In this document: in pieces, positions 9,870 to 18,370 of the stretch
Layout of the letters: each line of letters begins with the position of its first letter
Numbering within the stretch: the stretch's first letter is position 1
Assembly: GCF_028737265.1 (NCBI RefSeq)
Contig: NZ_JAQZAK010000006.1
Location: forward strand, 62,001 to 126,000
Length of the DNA stretch: 64,000 nt
Direction: 5' to 3'
From: Actinomycetospora callitridis
GTDB taxonomy: Bacteria; Actinomycetota; Actinomycetes; Mycobacteriales; Pseudonocardiaceae
Translations under genes and position numbers: made by a program
Notes under the pieces: generated by a model
What the model saw: only the letters and a program-made list of their open reading frames with translations
Told to the model about the DNA's origin: nothing
Databases searched by the model: none

Positions 9870-10077
9870 CGACGAGGACCTCGTCGAGCCCCTCGGACGC
9901 GTGCTCCACCCGGCGCCGCTCCGCGTCCACCGCCGCGGCCTCGCGGTCGAACGGGCCGAACGCGTCGGTCTCGCCGGTGACCGGATCGGCCACGAGCACG
10001 ACCCAGGCCACGGGGCCGGAATCCGCGTGCCCGGGCTCGGCCGGTCCCGGGCCGCCGCTGCGCGACACGTCGACCAC
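9838..10077 (-). CDS. Small hypothetical protein
   Basis: 79-residue product with a VAWVVLVADPVTGETDAFGPFDREAAAVDAERRR core, given here as a region near residues 23-57: a short beta-strand pair followed by a charged helix, reminiscent of small proteins that process or annotate 'value plus metadata' folds but with no recognised family. GTG at 10077 is the only reasonable start. Its stop-proximal 32 nt overlap the 3' end of the hypothetical gene from the opposite strand. Coding potential is supported by third-position GC pattern and sensible amino-acid composition; function unknown. Confidence 0.55.
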   Translation of the reverse strand: MVDVSRSGGPGPAEPGHADSGPVAWVVLVADPVTGETDAFGPFDREAAAVDAERRRVEHASEGLDEVLVVTVPLTPPED

Positions 10078-10273
10078 GACGCGAAACTACCCCCGGGGGG
10101 CGACGGACCCTGTGGGGACACGGCGCAGCGGGTGAGCGGCGGGGTTCCCCCGACCCGGGGGTAGCCCACCGATCGATCGACCGGTCGACTTCTCTGCGCG
10201 ACCGGTCAACGACCGTCCGTGCACACTCATGCCGATCACGCATGGCTCCGGGAGGCCCGGGTACACAGCCTCC

Positions 10274-10519
10274 ATGCTGGCGGTGGTCATCCTCGTTCCG
10301 ATCGCGATCATGGTTCTGGCCTGTGTGCTCGAGCGGTTCGAGGCCCGGGCCGTGCCCACCGCCCGCGCCCCCCGCACCTCGCGCGCCGGCCTCCGCACCC
10401 CGGCCACCGCCCCCGCGGCGCCCCTGCAGCTGCTGCCCGGCGCGGCCGAGGACGGGGGGCAGCACGTGCTGCCCGAGCCGGCGGCGACGCCCCCGTCGCC
10501 CCTGCGCCGCGCCTCCTGA
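10274..10519 (+). CDS. Small single-pass membrane protein, hypothetical
   Basis: 81-residue product whose first ~18 residues (MLAVVILVPIAIMVLACVL) form one hydrophobic segment, followed by an arginine- and proline-rich tail that would be cytoplasmic or disordered. An alternative ATG at 10229 would add 15 polar residues before the segment; 10274 is preferred because it begins at the membrane helix. No family recognised. It stands alone, convergent with the FUSC-type gene that ends at 10545 on the other strand. Moderate confidence that it is expressed. Confidence 0.5.
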   Translation: MLAVVILVPIAIMVLACVLERFEARAVPTARAPRTSRAGLRTPATAPAAPLQLLPGAAEDGGQHVLPEPAATPPSPLRRAS

Positions 10520-10544
10520 GCCCACCCGCCCCGGTCCCGCCGGC

Positions 10545-11639
10545 TCAGCCCTCGTCAGCACCCGGGCGCATCCGCGCCGTCGCCGCCACCGCGTCGTCCC
10601 GGTCCATGCCGGTCGCCCCCAGCAGGTCCACGAGCATCGAGCGCAGCTGCGCCAGCACGACCTCCGCCGAGTAGCCCCCGCCCCGCACCGGCACGAGCGC
10701 GGCGGTGTCGAGCAGGTCGCTGCGGGCCCCGTCGGTGGACTCGCCGGTGGTCAGCTCCTGACGCAGGACCGCCACGGCTTCGGCGAGCCGGCGCATCACC
10801 AGCACGAGATCGGGATCGGGCTCCTCGCCGTCGAGCACCGAGGCGTGCCCGCGCCGCGCGAGCACCCGGGCGTTGCGCAGCGCCAGGTCCACCGGCCGGA
10901 TCGCCGTGCGCAGGCGCGCCAGCTCCCCGCGATGCCGGCGGCGCAGCGGGGCGATGGTCGTGATCTCGAAGCCGGCGTCCACGGCGTCGACCAGCGTGTC
11001 GACGCGCTTCTGGGTGGCCCGCGCCCGCTCCAGGACCGCCGCGGCGGCGTCGCCGTCCCGTGCGTCGAGGGCGTCGGCGGTGCCGACGAGCACCGCCTCG
11101 AGCTCCTCGAGCAGCTCGGTCAGGCCACGCCGCGCGCGGGTCAGGGGGTGTGACGGCAGCGTCGCCGCCATCGCCAGCCCGATGGCGGCCCCGATGAGCG
11201 TGTCGATCCAGCGGGAGAACGCCGCCGTGGTGCCCGGCGGCTGCAGGGTCGCCACCAGCACGGCCGACACCGCGGCCTGGTTGAGCAGCAGGGCACCGAC
11301 GTCGAAGAGCAGTGCCGCGAGCAGCGCGAGGCCCACCACGACGCTGATCTGCCACCAGCCGGGGCCGATGAGCACGACGATGAGGTCGCCGACGGCCACG
11401 CCGACGCTGACCCCGACGGCGAGCTCCACCGAGCGCCGCAGCCGGTTGGTGACCCCGACGCCCAGGACGAGGACGCAGGCGATGGGCGCGAAGAACGGCA
11501 CCGGGTGGCCGAACAGGTCGCGCGCGACGAGGTAGGCGAGGCCGGCCGCGAGCGCGCACTGCAGCACCGGGAGCCCGGAGTCGCGCAGCCGCCGCACCCG
11601 CGTGCCGGCGACCCGGCGCAGACGGTCGACAGCGGCCAC
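10545..11639 (-). CDS. FUSC / aromatic acid exporter family membrane protein
   Basis: 364-residue integral membrane protein with about six hydrophobic segments in residues 25-165 (for example VLQCALAAGLAYLVA and FFAPIACVLVLGVGV) and a long soluble helical C-terminal half, the layout of the FUSC/ArAE family implicated in efflux of aromatic acids or other small organics. Substrate unknown. GTG at 11639 gives a short basic N-terminus before the first membrane segment; the open frame further upstream overlaps the DUF3151 gene and is not used. It lies 19 nt after the DUF3151 stop, so it is probably the third gene of an fba-DUF3151-FUSC transcription unit. Confidence 0.82.
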   Translation of the reverse strand: MAAVDRLRRVAGTRVRRLRDSGLPVLQCALAAGLAYLVARDLFGHPVPFFAPIACVLVLGVGVTNRLRRSVELAVGVSVGVAVGDLIVVLIGPGWWQISVVVGLALLAALLFDVGALLLNQAAVSAVLVATLQPPGTTAAFSRWIDTLIGAAIGLAMAATLPSHPLTRARRGLTELLEELEAVLVGTADALDARDGDAAAAVLERARATQKRVDTLVDAVDAGFEITTIAPLRRRHRGELARLRTAIRPVDLALRNARVLARRGHASVLDGEEPDPDLVLVMRRLAEAVAVLRQELTTGESTDGARSDLLDTAALVPVRGGGYSAEVVLAQLRSMLVDLLGATGMDRDDAVAATARMRPGADEG

Positions 11640-11658
11640 GGCGCGACTCCGGGGACCG

Positions 11659-12102
11659 TCAGTCCGCGAGGCCGAGCAGCTCGACCGCCGAGGGGTCGCA
11701 GTCGGCGACGAGCTGCACGCAGCGCTCGACCTCGTCGGCCTCGCCGATCGCCTTCGCGGCACGCGCCAGCGCGGCGACGGAGCGCAGGAAGCCCTGGTTG
11801 GGCTCGTGGTCCCACGGCACGGGGCCGAAGCCCTTCCAGCCGTTGCGACGGAGCTGGTCCAGGCCGCGGTGGTAGCCGGTGCGGGCGAAGGCGTACGCCG
11901 TGACGTGCTCGCCGGCCGCCTCGGCGCGCTCGGCGAGCGCCGCCCAGCCCGCGCTGTAGGTCGGGTGGTCGGCGACGACGGCCGCCGGGTCCTCGCCCGC
12001 GGCGAGGCGCGAGGCCGGTTCCGGGGACTCGGGGAGGTAGGTGGGCTGGGGTCCGAGCAGGTTGTGCCCGTGCGCCGCGCCGGGCCCGGTCGGGATGGTC
12101 AT
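11659..12102 (-). CDS. DUF3151 family protein
   Basis: 147-residue actinobacteria-specific soluble protein of unknown function. The N-terminal NLLGPQPTYLPE signature and the repeated helical C-terminal part (HPTYSAGWAALAERA; YAFARTGYHRGLDQLRRNGW) match what is known of DUF3151. The gene habitually sits downstream of class II aldolase in this phylum (Rv0360c near fba in M. tuberculosis, from memory), as here, 31 nt after fba. ATG at 12102 is preferred; an ATG at 12114 in the same frame would add four residues. No catalytic motif visible. Confidence 0.9.
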   Translation of the reverse strand: MTIPTGPGAAHGHNLLGPQPTYLPESPEPASRLAAGEDPAAVVADHPTYSAGWAALAERAEAAGEHVTAYAFARTGYHRGLDQLRRNGWKGFGPVPWDHEPNQGFLRSVAALARAAKAIGEADEVERCVQLVADCDPSAVELLGLAD

Positions 12103-12133
12103 GGACCCCATCATCCGCCCGGGCCCACCGCGG

Positions 12134-13168
12134 TCAGCGGCCCAGGGTCTGCCCGGTCGAGCGCAGGTTCTCGCAGGCGGTGACGACCCGCGCGCCCATG
12201 CTCTTCTCGGCTTCCTTGAGGTAGCTGCGCGGGTCGTAGACCTTCTTGTTGCCGACCTCGCCGTCGATCTTCAGCACGCCGTCGTAGTTCGAGAGCATGT
12301 GCCCGGCGATCGGGCGAGTGAACGCGTACTGGGCGTCGGTGTCGACGTTCATCTTGATGACGCCGTAGTCGAGCGCCTCGTGGATCTCCTCGAGCAGCGA
12401 GCCGGACCCGCCGTGGAAGACCAGGTCGAACGGCTTGGAGCCGTCGGGGAGCCCGAGCTTGCGCGCCGCGACCTCCTGGCCCTCCTTGAGCACCGAGGGC
12501 TTGAGCTTCACGTTGCCCGGCTTGTAGACGCCGTGCACGTTGCCGAAGGTGGCCGCGAGCAGGTAGCGGCCCTTCTCGCCGCCGCCGAGGGCGTCGACGG
12601 TGTGCTCGTAGTCGCCCGCGGCGGTGTAGAGCTTGTCGTTGATGTCGTTGGCGACGCCGTCCTCCTCGCCGCCGACGACGCCGATCTCCACCTCGAGGAT
12701 GATCTTGGCTTTGACCGCCTCGGCCAGCAGCTCCTGGGCGATCTCGAGGTTCTCGTGCAGCTCCACCGCCGAGCCGTCCCACATGTGGGACTGGAACAGC
12801 GGGTTCTGCCCGGCGTTCACGCGGTCCTGGCTGATCGCGATCAGCGGGCGGACGAAGCTGTCGAGCTTGTCCTTCGGGCAGTGGTCGGTGTGCAGCGCGA
12901 CGTTGATCGAGTACTTGTCGGCGACGACGTGCGCGAACTCGGCCAGGGCACTGGACCCGGTGACCATGTCCTTCACCGACTGGCCCGACCCGAACTCCGC
13001 GCCACCCGTCGAGAACTGGATGATCCCGTCGCTCTCGGCCTCGGCGAAGCCGCGCAGCGCCGCGTTGATGGTCTCCGAGGACGTGCAGTTGATGGCAGGG
13101 AAGGCGAAGGCGTTGGCCTTCGCGCGGTCCAGCATCTCGTTGTAGACCTCGGGGGTCGCGATGGGCAT
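12134..13168 (-). CDS. fba: Class II fructose-bisphosphate aldolase
   Basis: Zinc-dependent reversible cleavage of fructose-1,6-bisphosphate to dihydroxyacetone phosphate and glyceraldehyde-3-phosphate in glycolysis/gluconeogenesis. The 344-residue protein shows the class IIa features: ALHTDHCPKDK with zinc His, the LEVEIGVVGGEEDG acidic segment, NVHGVYKPG with a second zinc His, and FHGGSGS plus NVDTDAQYAF in the phosphate-binding part. ATG at 13168 is preceded by a good GGGAG. Head of a likely three-gene unit with DUF3151 and the FUSC protein; divergent from the sigma-factor gene at 13381. Confidence 0.98.
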   Translation of the reverse strand: MPIATPEVYNEMLDRAKANAFAFPAINCTSSETINAALRGFAEAESDGIIQFSTGGAEFGSGQSVKDMVTGSSALAEFAHVVADKYSINVALHTDHCPKDKLDSFVRPLIAISQDRVNAGQNPLFQSHMWDGSAVELHENLEIAQELLAEAVKAKIILEVEIGVVGGEEDGVANDINDKLYTAAGDYEHTVDALGGGEKGRYLLAATFGNVHGVYKPGNVKLKPSVLKEGQEVAARKLGLPDGSKPFDLVFHGGSGSLLEEIHEALDYGVIKMNVDTDAQYAFTRPIAGHMLSNYDGVLKIDGEVGNKKVYDPRSYLKEAEKSMGARVVTACENLRSTGQTLGR

Positions 13169-13380
13169 CGTCGTGTCTCCCAGGAGTTTCTCGACACGGC
13201 CGACGACGGGCGCCGACCGGCGGGCTGCGGCGAAGTATGACGCAGCGGGGCGCCCCGCCGCTGCGGCTCCGTGGTGTGACCCGCTCGTCGTCCGTGCGGG
13301 GTCCTGGGCCAGCCGGGTGAGTGGCGGCGGGACCTCGTCCCCACCGGGACCACGGGTCGTGAAGGGCTATCGTCGGAGAC

Positions 13381-14043
13381 GTGGGCCACCCCGGGGAGAG
13401 TGCCGTCGAGCGCACGCTGGGCAGCCTGAGGGCGATCGATGCGGTCGCCCCGTCGGATGCCTCGGTGCCCCATCCGTCGGCACCACCCGCGGCGCCGTAC
13501 CGACCGGGCCCCCCGGCGCCGCACCCCGCCACCGGGCCCGTCGCGACCCAGAACGAGCAGGCCCCGCGCACGCTCGAGGATCTCTACCGCGAGCACCGGA
13601 TGCGGTTCGTCCGCCTGGCCGTGCTGCTCGTCGACGACCCCGCGACCGCCGAGGACGTGGTCCAGGAGGCGTTCACCGGCCTGCACCGGCACTGGAGCCG
13701 GCTGCGCGACGAGCACGCGGCGCTGGGCTACCTGCGCACGGCGGTGGTGAACGGCTCGCGCTCGGTGCTGCGGCGCCGTCGCACGGCCCGCGAGTACATC
13801 CCGCCCCACACGGCCGACGCGCGGTCGGCGGAATCCCTGGCGATGCTCTCCACGGAGCACCAGGCCGTCGTGTCCGCCCTGGGCAAGCTGCCGCGCCGCC
13901 AGCGCGAGGTGCTGGTGCTGCGCTACTACGGGGGCCTCTCCGAGGCCGAGATCGCCGAGGCCACCGGCATCAGCAAGGGCACCGTGAAGTCGACGGCGAG
14001 CCGGGGCCTGGAGGCCATCGGCAAGCTCGTGGGAGACGGCTAG
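13381..14043 (+). CDS. SigE-family (ECF-type) RNA polymerase sigma factor
   Basis: 220-residue alternative sigma factor. Residues about 1-60 are an unusual proline/alanine-rich extension; region 2 follows (LEDLYREHRMRFVRLAVLLVDDPATAEDVVQEAF around 64-97, core helices for -10 recognition), then region 4 (LPRRQREVLVLRYYGGLSEAEIAEATGISKGTVKS around 171-205) with the helix-turn-helix reading the -35. GTG at 13381 is the most upstream plausible start; the extension makes the true start uncertain. No zinc-anti-sigma gene follows; instead a proline-rich membrane protein lies 75 nt downstream and could play an anti-sigma-like role, which is only inference from position. Confidence 0.88.
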   Translation: MGHPGESAVERTLGSLRAIDAVAPSDASVPHPSAPPAAPYRPGPPAPHPATGPVATQNEQAPRTLEDLYREHRMRFVRLAVLLVDDPATAEDVVQEAFTGLHRHWSRLRDEHAALGYLRTAVVNGSRSVLRRRRTAREYIPPHTADARSAESLAMLSTEHQAVVSALGKLPRRQREVLVLRYYGGLSEAEIAEATGISKGTVKSTASRGLEAIGKLVGDG

Positions 14044-14118
14044 GGCGTCGGTTGGGCCGTTCGGGGCCCCTCGGGCGGGCCTGGGTCGCGTCGGGGGGCG
14101 CGGCTACCATCGGCCGGG

Positions 14119-14736
14119 ATGGACGACGAGCGGCTGCTGTCGGAGGCCCTGCGCGCGCACGCCGCGGGCGGGGTCTCGTCCCCGGGCAGTGGCCCCGCCG
14201 CCCCGACCCCGGGTGCCCCCGCCCCGTCGGACACCGCGTCCGGCTCCTCCCGCCTGCGTGACCGTTTCCGCCCGCTCGGCCGCCGCCGCGGCGCGCCCGA
14301 TGCCCCCGACGCCGAGGACGTGACCGCTCTGTCCGCCCGCCCGTCCGCGACTCCCCCGTTCCCGGCCGCCACGCGGGGCGCACCCCCGCCCGGAGCCCGC
14401 CCCGGGCCTCCCGCACCCACCGGGCCCGCACCCACCGGGCCCGCACCCACCGGGCCCGCGCGTCCCTGGCCACAGACCGGCCCCCGCCCGACCGCACGCC
14501 CGCCGATGCCGCCCACCGGTCCGATGGGCCGTCCCGGCGTCCCGCAGCAGCGGCCCGCCCCGGTCACGGGAGCCACGACGGTCACTCCCACCGGCGCCGG
14601 GCGCCCGGTCGCGGACCAGGGCGGCGCGACGGAGTGGACGCCCGCGCGGATCGCGTGGTGGTCGGCCGTCGCCCTGCTCGGCGGCGCCATCGCGGGCGCG
14701 CTCACGGCCGTCGGCACGCTCGCGCTGCCCGGCTGA
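14119..14736 (+). CDS. Proline-rich membrane-anchored protein following sigma gene
   Basis: 205-residue protein with an acidic N-terminus (MDDERLLSEALRAHAAGG), a long Pro/Ala/Gly-rich disordered middle (about 30-165) containing three exact PAPTG-type repeats, and one C-terminal membrane helix (ARIAWWSAVALLGGAIAGAL, about 177-196). No enzymatic domain. Its position directly after an alternative sigma factor suggests a membrane-tethered regulator of that sigma, with the N-terminal helix as the possible sigma-binding part, but the zinc-binding HxxxCxxC anti-sigma motif is absent. Function unproven. Confidence 0.7.
   Translation: MDDERLLSEALRAHAAGGVSSPGSGPAAPTPGAPAPSDTASGSSRLRDRFRPLGRRRGAPDAPDAEDVTALSARPSATPPFPAATRGAPPPGARPGPPAPTGPAPTGPAPTGPARPWPQTGPRPTARPPMPPTGPMGRPGVPQQRPAPVTGATTVTPTGAGRPVADQGGATEWTPARIAWWSAVALLGGAIAGALTAVGTLALPG
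14413..14457 (+). repeat. 15-bp tandem repeat, three copies
   Basis: Three exact copies of GCACCCACCGGGCCC lie in frame in the proline-rich protein and encode Pro-Ala-Pro-Thr-Gly units. Slippage-prone; copy number may vary between strains. Confidence 0.9.
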
Positions 14737-14809
14737 GGGTCGACCCCGGGACACGCCGCCGGAGGACCCCGAGGCTCGCGACGAGGCGCGCCGCGTACCG
14801 TTTTGACAC

Positions 14810-15556
14810 GTGTCGACCACTCTCGCCGCCGCGACGACCTCGGTGCAGGCCCTCGGACCGGAGTGGCTGGACCCGCAGTTCATCATCGAATGGCTGGGCC
14901 CCTGGGCCCTCGCGGGTGTGTGCCTGATCATCTTCGCGGAGTGCGGGCTGCTGGTCGGGTTCTTCCTCCCGGGCGACTCGCTGCTGTTCATCACCGGGCT
15001 CGCCGTGGTCACCGGCCTCATCGACACACCGCTGTGGCTGGTCTGCGTCCTGCTCGTCGTCGCCGCGTTCCTGGGCAACGTCTGCGGCTACTACATCGGG
15101 CGCAAGGCCGGGCCGGCGATCTTCGACAAGCCGAACTCGCGGCTGTTCAAGCGCGAGAACGTCGACCGCACCCAGGCGTTCTTCGACAAGTACGGCAACC
15201 GCGCGATCGTGCTGGGCCGATTCGTGCCCATCGTGCGCACGTTCATCACGGTGATGGCGGGCGTCGGGCGGATGGACGCCAAGCGGTTCTTCACGTTCTC
15301 CGCGATCGGCGGCGTCGTCTGGGCGGCCGGCGTGACCCTGCTCGGGGCGGCGCTCGGCCAGATCCAGTTCGTGCGGGACAACATCGAGATGATGCTGATC
15401 CTGGTCGTGCTCATCTCGGTGCTGCCGATCGTCTTCGAGGTGATCAAGGCCCGCCGGGAGAAGAAGCTCGGCGCCCAGGGCCTCGCCGAGGACGTCCTCG
15501 ACGGCGCGAGCGAGGAGCCCACGCAGGTCATCGACACCCGGCGCACCGACCGCTAG
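14810..15556 (+). CDS. DedA family membrane protein
   Basis: 248-residue inner-membrane protein of the DedA/SNARE-associated family, which includes phospholipid (undecaprenyl-phosphate or phosphatidyl) transporters. Visible family marks are the re-entrant FFLPGDSLLFITG segment (about 58-70), the GYYIGRKAGP motif and the GRFVPIVRTFITVMAG signature with the functional Arg. Four to five hydrophobic segments. GTG at 14810 starts the protein; its cytosolic C-terminal tail is charged. The TAG stop overlaps the stop of the convergent methyltransferase gene. Corresponds in order to Rv0364 next to fba in M. tuberculosis (from memory). Confidence 0.93.
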   Translation: MSTTLAAATTSVQALGPEWLDPQFIIEWLGPWALAGVCLIIFAECGLLVGFFLPGDSLLFITGLAVVTGLIDTPLWLVCVLLVVAAFLGNVCGYYIGRKAGPAIFDKPNSRLFKRENVDRTQAFFDKYGNRAIVLGRFVPIVRTFITVMAGVGRMDAKRFFTFSAIGGVVWAAGVTLLGAALGQIQFVRDNIEMMLILVVLISVLPIVFEVIKARREKKLGAQGLAEDVLDGASEEPTQVIDTRRTDR

Positions 15557-16218
15557 GGCTCCGCGTGCGCGCGGACCCACGCGTGCATGGCGATCCCCGC
15601 CGCGACGCCGGCGTTGATCGAGCGCGTCGAGCCGAACTGGGCGATGGCCAGCACCTGGTCGGCGCCCGCGGCCGCCTCCGGGGTCAGCCCCACGCCCTCC
15701 TGACCGAACAGCAGCACGCAGCGCCGCGGCAGCACCGCGGTCTCCAGCGGCGTCGCCCCCGGCCCGTTGTCGACGGCGACCACCGCGAGGTCCTCCGTGC
15801 GCGCCCAGGCGAGCAGCGCCGCGACGTCGGTGTGGTGGTGGACGTGCTGGTAGCGATCGGTGACCATCGCACCGCGCCGGTTCCAGCGCCGCCGGCCGAC
15901 GACGTGCACCGCGGCCGCCGCGAACGCGTTGGCCGTGCGGACGATCGTGCCGATGTTCGCGTCGTGGTGGAGGTTCTCGATCGCGACGTGGAACGGGTGG
16001 CGGCGCCGGTCGAGGTCGGCGACGACGGCCTCGCGGCGCCAGTAGCGGTAGCGGTCGACGACGTTGCGCCGGTCGCCCCCGGCGAGCAGCTCCGGGTCGT
16101 AGCGGGGGTCGTCGGGCCACGCGGCGGGCCCGCCCGGCCACGGCCCCACGCCCACCGGCTCGGGGCCCGTGCGCCACTCGGTGGGGCCGGGCTCGTCCGG
16201 GTCGTCGGGGGTGGTCAC
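15553..16218 (-). CDS. SpoU/TrmH-family RNA 2'-O-methyltransferase
   Basis: 221-residue SAM-dependent RNA ribose methyltransferase with the trefoil-knot SPOUT fold. All three family motifs are visible: motif 1 NIGTIVRTANAF (about 87-98), motif 2 LLFGQEGVGL (about 168), motif 3 FGSTRSINAGVAAGIAMHAW near the C-terminus. The exact tRNA or rRNA target cannot be read. GTG at 16218 overlaps the pyrE stop by 4 nt (GTGA), so the gene is translationally coupled to pyrE. An acidic, proline-rich ~50-residue N-terminus precedes the catalytic domain. Counterpart of Rv0380c beside pyrE in M. tuberculosis (from memory). Confidence 0.93.
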   Translation of the reverse strand: MTTPDDPDEPGPTEWRTGPEPVGVGPWPGGPAAWPDDPRYDPELLAGGDRRNVVDRYRYWRREAVVADLDRRRHPFHVAIENLHHDANIGTIVRTANAFAAAAVHVVGRRRWNRRGAMVTDRYQHVHHHTDVAALLAWARTEDLAVVAVDNGPGATPLETAVLPRRCVLLFGQEGVGLTPEAAAGADQVLAIAQFGSTRSINAGVAAGIAMHAWVRAHAEP

Positions 16219-16766
16219 AGCCCCAGGTCGGCCAGCCCGAGCAGCGATCGGCAGGCCAGGCCGCGGGCCTCGACGGCCTCGGTGGCGCCGGTGCCCCGGT
16301 CGACGACGGTGACGACCCCGACCACCTCGGCGCCGGTCTCCAGCAGCGCGTCGACGGCGGTGAGCACGCTGCCGCCGGTGGTCGAGGTGTCCTCGACGGC
16401 GAGCACTCGGCGGCCGGCGACGTCGGGCCCCTCGATGCGCCGCTGCATCCCGTGGGTCTTCGCCGCCGAGCGCACGACGCACGCGTCGACGGGCGCGCCC
16501 GGCGCGTGCATCACGGCGAGGGCGACCGGGTCGGCGCCCAGCGTGAGCCCCCCGGCGGCGTCGTAGGTCCAGTCGGCGGTCAGCTCGCGCACCAGGCGGC
16601 CGATCAGCGGACCCGCCTCGTGGTGCAGCGTGGCCCGGCGCAGGTCGACGTAGTAGTCGGCCTCGCGGCCCGAGGACAGCGTCACCCGCCCGTGCACGAC
16701 GGCGAGCTCGGTGACCAGCGCGGCGAGCCGGGCGCGGGCGTCGGGGTCGACGGCAGGGGCGCTCAT
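16215..16766 (-). CDS. pyrE: Orotate phosphoribosyltransferase
   Basis: Converts orotate and PRPP to orotidine-5'-phosphate in pyrimidine synthesis. The 183-residue protein carries the PRPP motif VLAVEDTSTTGGSVL (about 120-134), the early LSSGREADYYVDLR substrate segment and TLGADPVALAV. ATG at 16766 overlaps the upstream SDR stop (ATGA), and its own stop overlaps the methyltransferase start (GTGA). It is therefore the third gene of a tightly coupled four-gene operon, separated from other pyrimidine genes. Confidence 0.96.
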   Translation of the reverse strand: MSAPAVDPDARARLAALVTELAVVHGRVTLSSGREADYYVDLRRATLHHEAGPLIGRLVRELTADWTYDAAGGLTLGADPVALAVMHAPGAPVDACVVRSAAKTHGMQRRIEGPDVAGRRVLAVEDTSTTGGSVLTAVDALLETGAEVVGVVTVVDRGTGATEAVEARGLACRSLLGLADLGL

Positions 16767-18370
16767 CCGCGCCCCGACGCCGAGCGGGCGGCCAGGGCCC
16801 GCAGCAGCGCGCGCGGCATCACCCGCGTCACGCCGACGATCGTCTTGTACACCGCGCCCGGCACCGACACCGCCTTCCCGGCCTCGAGGTCGGCCATGCC
16901 CTCGGCGACGACCTCGTCCGCATCCATCCACAGCCACTCCGGGCCGGAGCGCTCCTGGCCCAGCCGGGCGTGGAACTCGGTGCGCGTGTAGCCGGGACAC
17001 AGGGCCATCACCCGCACGCCGGTGTCGACCAGCGTCAGCGCGAGCGTGCGCGAGAGCGCCGTGACGTAGGACTTGCCGGCGCTGTAGACCGAGCCGCGTC
17101 CGGGCAGGAAGCCCGCGACGCTGGAGACGTTGACGATGTCCCCGCGCCCGCGGGCGACCATGCCGGGCAGCGCCGCGGCGGTCAGCTCGAGCACGGCGGC
17201 CATGTTGACCTCGTAGTTCGCGCGCAGCGCCGCCGGGTCGGTGTCGACGAACTCGCCGGCGGTGGCGAACCCCGCGTTGTTCACCAGCAGGTCGATCGGG
17301 CGCTCCGCGGCCGCGACGCGCTCGGCGACCTTGGCGCGGCCGGCGGCCGTCGCGAGGTCGGCGACGAGCACGTCGACGCGCACCGCCTGCGCGCGCAGCC
17401 GGTCGGCGACCTCCTCGAGGCGGATCGCGTCGCGGGCGACGAGCACGAGGTCGTGGCCCGCGGACGCGAGGTGCTCGGCGTACGTGGCCCCGATGCCTGA
17501 GCTGCCCCCGGTGACCAGCGCGATGCCGGCGGGGCGCGCGCCCCGGGGCCCGCGCCGGCCCCGCAGGGCCTGCGGCAGGGATCCGCGCCGCAGCCCGGCG
17601 GCGACCCGCACCGCCGGGAACGGCACGAGCCGGGAGACGCCCACCAGGGCCCGCGGGCCGACCCCGGGCACGCAGAGCGCCCGGCCGGCGGCGTGGTCGG
17701 CGAGCGCGGCGGCGGCCACGGCGTCCGCGTCGGGCGGGGCGACGTGCAGCGGCATCGCGCCGGCGAGGCGCCACCGCTCCTTCTCGACGTGCGGCGGCGT
17801 CGGGCACACCGTGGTCAGGGCGAGCCCGTCGCGGGAGAACGTGTGCGCCAGCGCCTCGGTCAGCATCCCGATGTAGGCCTGCGCGGCGCCGTCGAGCCCC
17901 GCGGGGCCGGGCACCGGCAGGTATCCCGCCGGGCCGGTGACGGTGATCGCCCCGCCGGGACCGGGGTGGCGACGGGAGATCATCCCGGGCAGCGCGGCCC
18001 GCAGGAGCGCCAGGACGGCGCCGGCGCTGCGGTCGAGCGCGGCCCGGACCTCGGCGACGTCGGCCTCGGGCAGCGCGCGGGTGCTCGGCGGGGTGGGGCC
18101 GACGACGAGCAGGTCGATCGGGCGGGTGCCGGTGAGGAGCCGGCGCACGACGAGGTCGAGGTCGAGCTCGTCGGCGAGGTCACCGGGCAGGACCTCGGGG
18201 CGGGCCCCGGACAGCCCGGACAGCTCGTCGGCGAGCGCCTCGAGGGCGGCGCGCTCCCCGCCCGCGAGCACGAGCTCGTCGCCCGCGGCGTGCAGGCGGC
18301 GGACGAAGGCGCGTCCCAGGTCCGTGTCCGCACCGGTCACGAGGGTGCGGCGCGGGGTCGGTCCGCTCAC
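16763..18370 (-). CDS. Double short-chain dehydrogenase (fused tandem SDR)
   Basis: 535-residue protein made of two SDR domains. The C-terminal one (about 275-535) is complete: TGGSSGIG cofactor loop, NNAG, catalytic Ser and a YSAGK (Tyr-x3-Lys) pair, so it should be an NAD(P)-dependent oxidoreductase. The N-terminal one (about 1-265) keeps the TGADTDLG nucleotide-loop outline and overall SDR length, but the Tyr/Lys pair is replaced (GLDGAAQAY where YxxxK is expected), so it looks catalytically dead. GTG at 18370 overlaps the upstream gene by 4 nt; the stop overlaps pyrE's ATG. Substrate unknown. Inactive domain may be structural or a pseudo-dimer partner. Confidence 0.87.
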   Translation of the reverse strand: MSGPTPRRTLVTGADTDLGRAFVRRLHAAGDELVLAGGERAALEALADELSGLSGARPEVLPGDLADELDLDLVVRRLLTGTRPIDLLVVGPTPPSTRALPEADVAEVRAALDRSAGAVLALLRAALPGMISRRHPGPGGAITVTGPAGYLPVPGPAGLDGAAQAYIGMLTEALAHTFSRDGLALTTVCPTPPHVEKERWRLAGAMPLHVAPPDADAVAAAALADHAAGRALCVPGVGPRALVGVSRLVPFPAVRVAAGLRRGSLPQALRGRRGPRGARPAGIALVTGGSSGIGATYAEHLASAGHDLVLVARDAIRLEEVADRLRAQAVRVDVLVADLATAAGRAKVAERVAAAERPIDLLVNNAGFATAGEFVDTDPAALRANYEVNMAAVLELTAAALPGMVARGRGDIVNVSSVAGFLPGRGSVYSAGKSYVTALSRTLALTLVDTGVRVMALCPGYTRTEFHARLGQERSGPEWLWMDADEVVAEGMADLEAGKAVSVPGAVYKTIVGVTRVMPRALLRALAARSASGRG

